Assembly: GCF_015352455.1 (NCBI RefSeq)
Contig: NZ_JADKPN010000021.1
Span: forward strand, 1-64,000
DNA: 64,000 nt
Direction of reading: 5' to 3'
Source: Nocardioides islandensis
Lineage (GTDB): Bacteria > Actinomycetota > Actinomycetes > Propionibacteriales > Nocardioidaceae
In this document: one piece after another, positions 63,130 to 64,000 of the stretch
Layout of the letters: every line of letters begins with the position of its first letter
Numbering within the stretch: position 1 is the stretch's first letter
Program-made: the position numbers and the translations under genes
The notes under the pieces: model-generated
Seen by the model: the letters and a program-made list of their open reading frames with translations, nothing else
The model's database searches: none
What the model was told of the DNA's origin: nothing

Positions 63130-64000
63130 GTGGCACACTCCCGCTTCATCCGCGACACCGGGCTCACGGTCCGCATGACCACGGTCATGTTCCTGCTGGG
63201 CGCCGTCTTCGTCGCGCTCATCGTCGCCCTGATGTACGCCTTCCCGGGCTACGCCGTGATCATCGGCCTGATCGGCATCGGCGTGGCCTTCTGGCAGTGG
63301 TACAACTCCGACAAGGTCGCCATGCGCGCCATGCAGGCCCGCGAGGTGACGCCGGAGGAGGCACCCGAGCTGCACGGCATGATCGACCGGCTCTGCGCGA
63401 TGGCCGACATGCCGAAGCCGCGGGTCGGTGTCGCCGACCTCGACATCCCGAACGCCTTCGCCACCGGTCGCTCGCCCGACCGCGCCGTGGTCTGCGTGAC
63501 CACCGGGATCCTCGGCAAGCTGACCGCCGAGGAGCTCGAGGGCGTGCTGGCCCACGAGCTGTCCCACGTCGCCCACCGCGACGTCCTGGTCATGACGCTG
63601 GCCTCGTCGGCCGGCATCATCGCCGGGATGCTCACGCGGGGTGCCGCGTGGGGCGGGTTCGGTGTGTTCGGCCGCCGCAACAACAACGGTGGTGCGCCGA
63701 CCGTGCTGATCGCGATCGGCGTGAGCCTGGTCGTGTACGCCATCAGCTTCTTCCTGATGCGGCTGCTCTCGCGCTACCGCGAGCTGTCCGCGGACCGCGC
63801 CGGCGCGTACCTCACCATGCGCCCGCAGGCGCTGGCCTCTGCGCTGCAGAAGATCACCGGCGAGATGGCCGCGATCCCGCAGCGCGACCTGCGCGCGACC
63901 CAGGCCATGAACGCCTTCTTCATCGCCCCCGCGATCTCCGGGGTCTCGCTGAAGACCCTCACCTCGACCCACCCGTCGCTGGAGCAGCGGCTCGAGCAGC
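63130..64000 (+). CDS. htpX: HtpX-like membrane zinc metalloprotease, 3' end cut by the window
   Basis: At least 290 residues; the frame runs off the window end. An N-terminal basic segment is followed by two helices (TTVMFLLGAVFVALIVALMY, PGYAVIIGLIGIGVAFWQWY). The M48 zinc motif HELSH is at residues 142-146 in EGVLAHELSHVAHRDVLVMT, with two further helices and the third ligand region RYRELSADRAGAYL. It degrades damaged membrane proteins. GAGACT six bases before the GTG (63118-63123) is a weak leaderless box. It fits the pspA-pspAA envelope-stress setting. Confidence 0.95.
   Translation, partial: MAHSRFIRDTGLTVRMTTVMFLLGAVFVALIVALMYAFPGYAVIIGLIGIGVAFWQWYNSDKVAMRAMQAREVTPEEAPELHGMIDRLCAMADMPKPRVGVADLDIPNAFATGRSPDRAVVCVTTGILGKLTAEELEGVLAHELSHVAHRDVLVMTLASSAGIIAGMLTRGAAWGGFGVFGRRNNNGGAPTVLIAIGVSLVVYAISFFLMRLLSRYRELSADRAGAYLTMRPQALASALQKITGEMAAIPQRDLRATQAMNAFFIAPAISGVSLKTLTSTHPSLEQRLEQ

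Noticed and set aside
1..64000. tRNA, rRNA, riboswitch, prophage or insertion-sequence genes
   Set aside because: No cloverleaf with a GGTTCGAAtC-type arm, no rRNA segment, no transposase or integrase motif, and no recognisable riboswitch core was found in the gaps.

Overview
The window comes from a very GC-rich actinobacterium. An F420/deazaflavin-type oxidoreductase, a 13E12/DUF222-type HNH protein, many GTG starts, 4-base GTGA/ATGA gene overlaps and the core gene order all fit Nocardioidaceae, most likely Nocardioides. That family-level assignment is inference from style and synteny, not a marker-gene match. It is ordinary chromosome: I see no prophage, transposase, CRISPR array, tRNA or rRNA gene, and no intergenic stretch over about 270 bases.

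Layout. (1) 1-2085: the end of an HNH protein, then a compact tetR / SRPBCC / deazaflavin-nitroreductase operon with a visible promoter, a candidate operator and a candidate 25-residue leader ORF. (2) 2089-6933: a minus-strand argS / GGCT-like / LLM-monooxygenase operon, then a GABA-type aminotransferase. (3) 6999-16510: a truncated acyl-CoA-synthetase-like ORF, then dxr, a site-2 protease and ispG (isoprenoid precursors plus regulated intramembrane proteolysis). The DUF4081-type GNAT that usually follows ispG comes only after three accessory genes (amine oxidase, MFS pump, GT61 glycosyltransferase). (4) 16682-33106: the translation/transcription core proS, (DUF4439 and lipoprotein), rimP, nusA, ylxR, infB, rbfA, truB, ribF. 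It is split between nusA and ylxR by an opposing 1000-residue secreted subtilase. (5) 33109-46826: an accessory block between ribF and rpsO, holding a complete fructose PTS (fruR-fruK-fruA-ptsH opposite ptsI), a molybdopterin oxidoreductase, a Tat-exported sulfite-oxidase-like enzyme, a DUF480-methyltransferase fusion and GNATs. (6) 47020-52563: rpsO, a structured leader, pnp, an M16 peptidase, a methyltransferase and dapB. (7) 52678-61806: a secreted M4 metallopeptidase, azlCD, small genes, the paaABCDE phenylacetyl-CoA epoxidase operon, and a DMT permease with a DUF3043 protein. (8) 61951-64000: pspA, pspAA and a truncated htpX, an envelope-stress cluster.

Two themes run through the window. 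First, most genes that open a transcription unit have a TAnnnT-like hexamer ending 6-8 bases before a GTG or ATG start and no Shine-Dalgarno, which is the signature of leaderless transcription. I used it to choose several starts. Second, the gaps hold at least five families of hairpin-forming repeats, and two families appear twice. No undescribed multi-gene system stands out. The best leads are the leader ORF and operator at 431-555, the hairpin repeat families, the 25-bp divergent promoter of dapB, and the pnp leader RNA.
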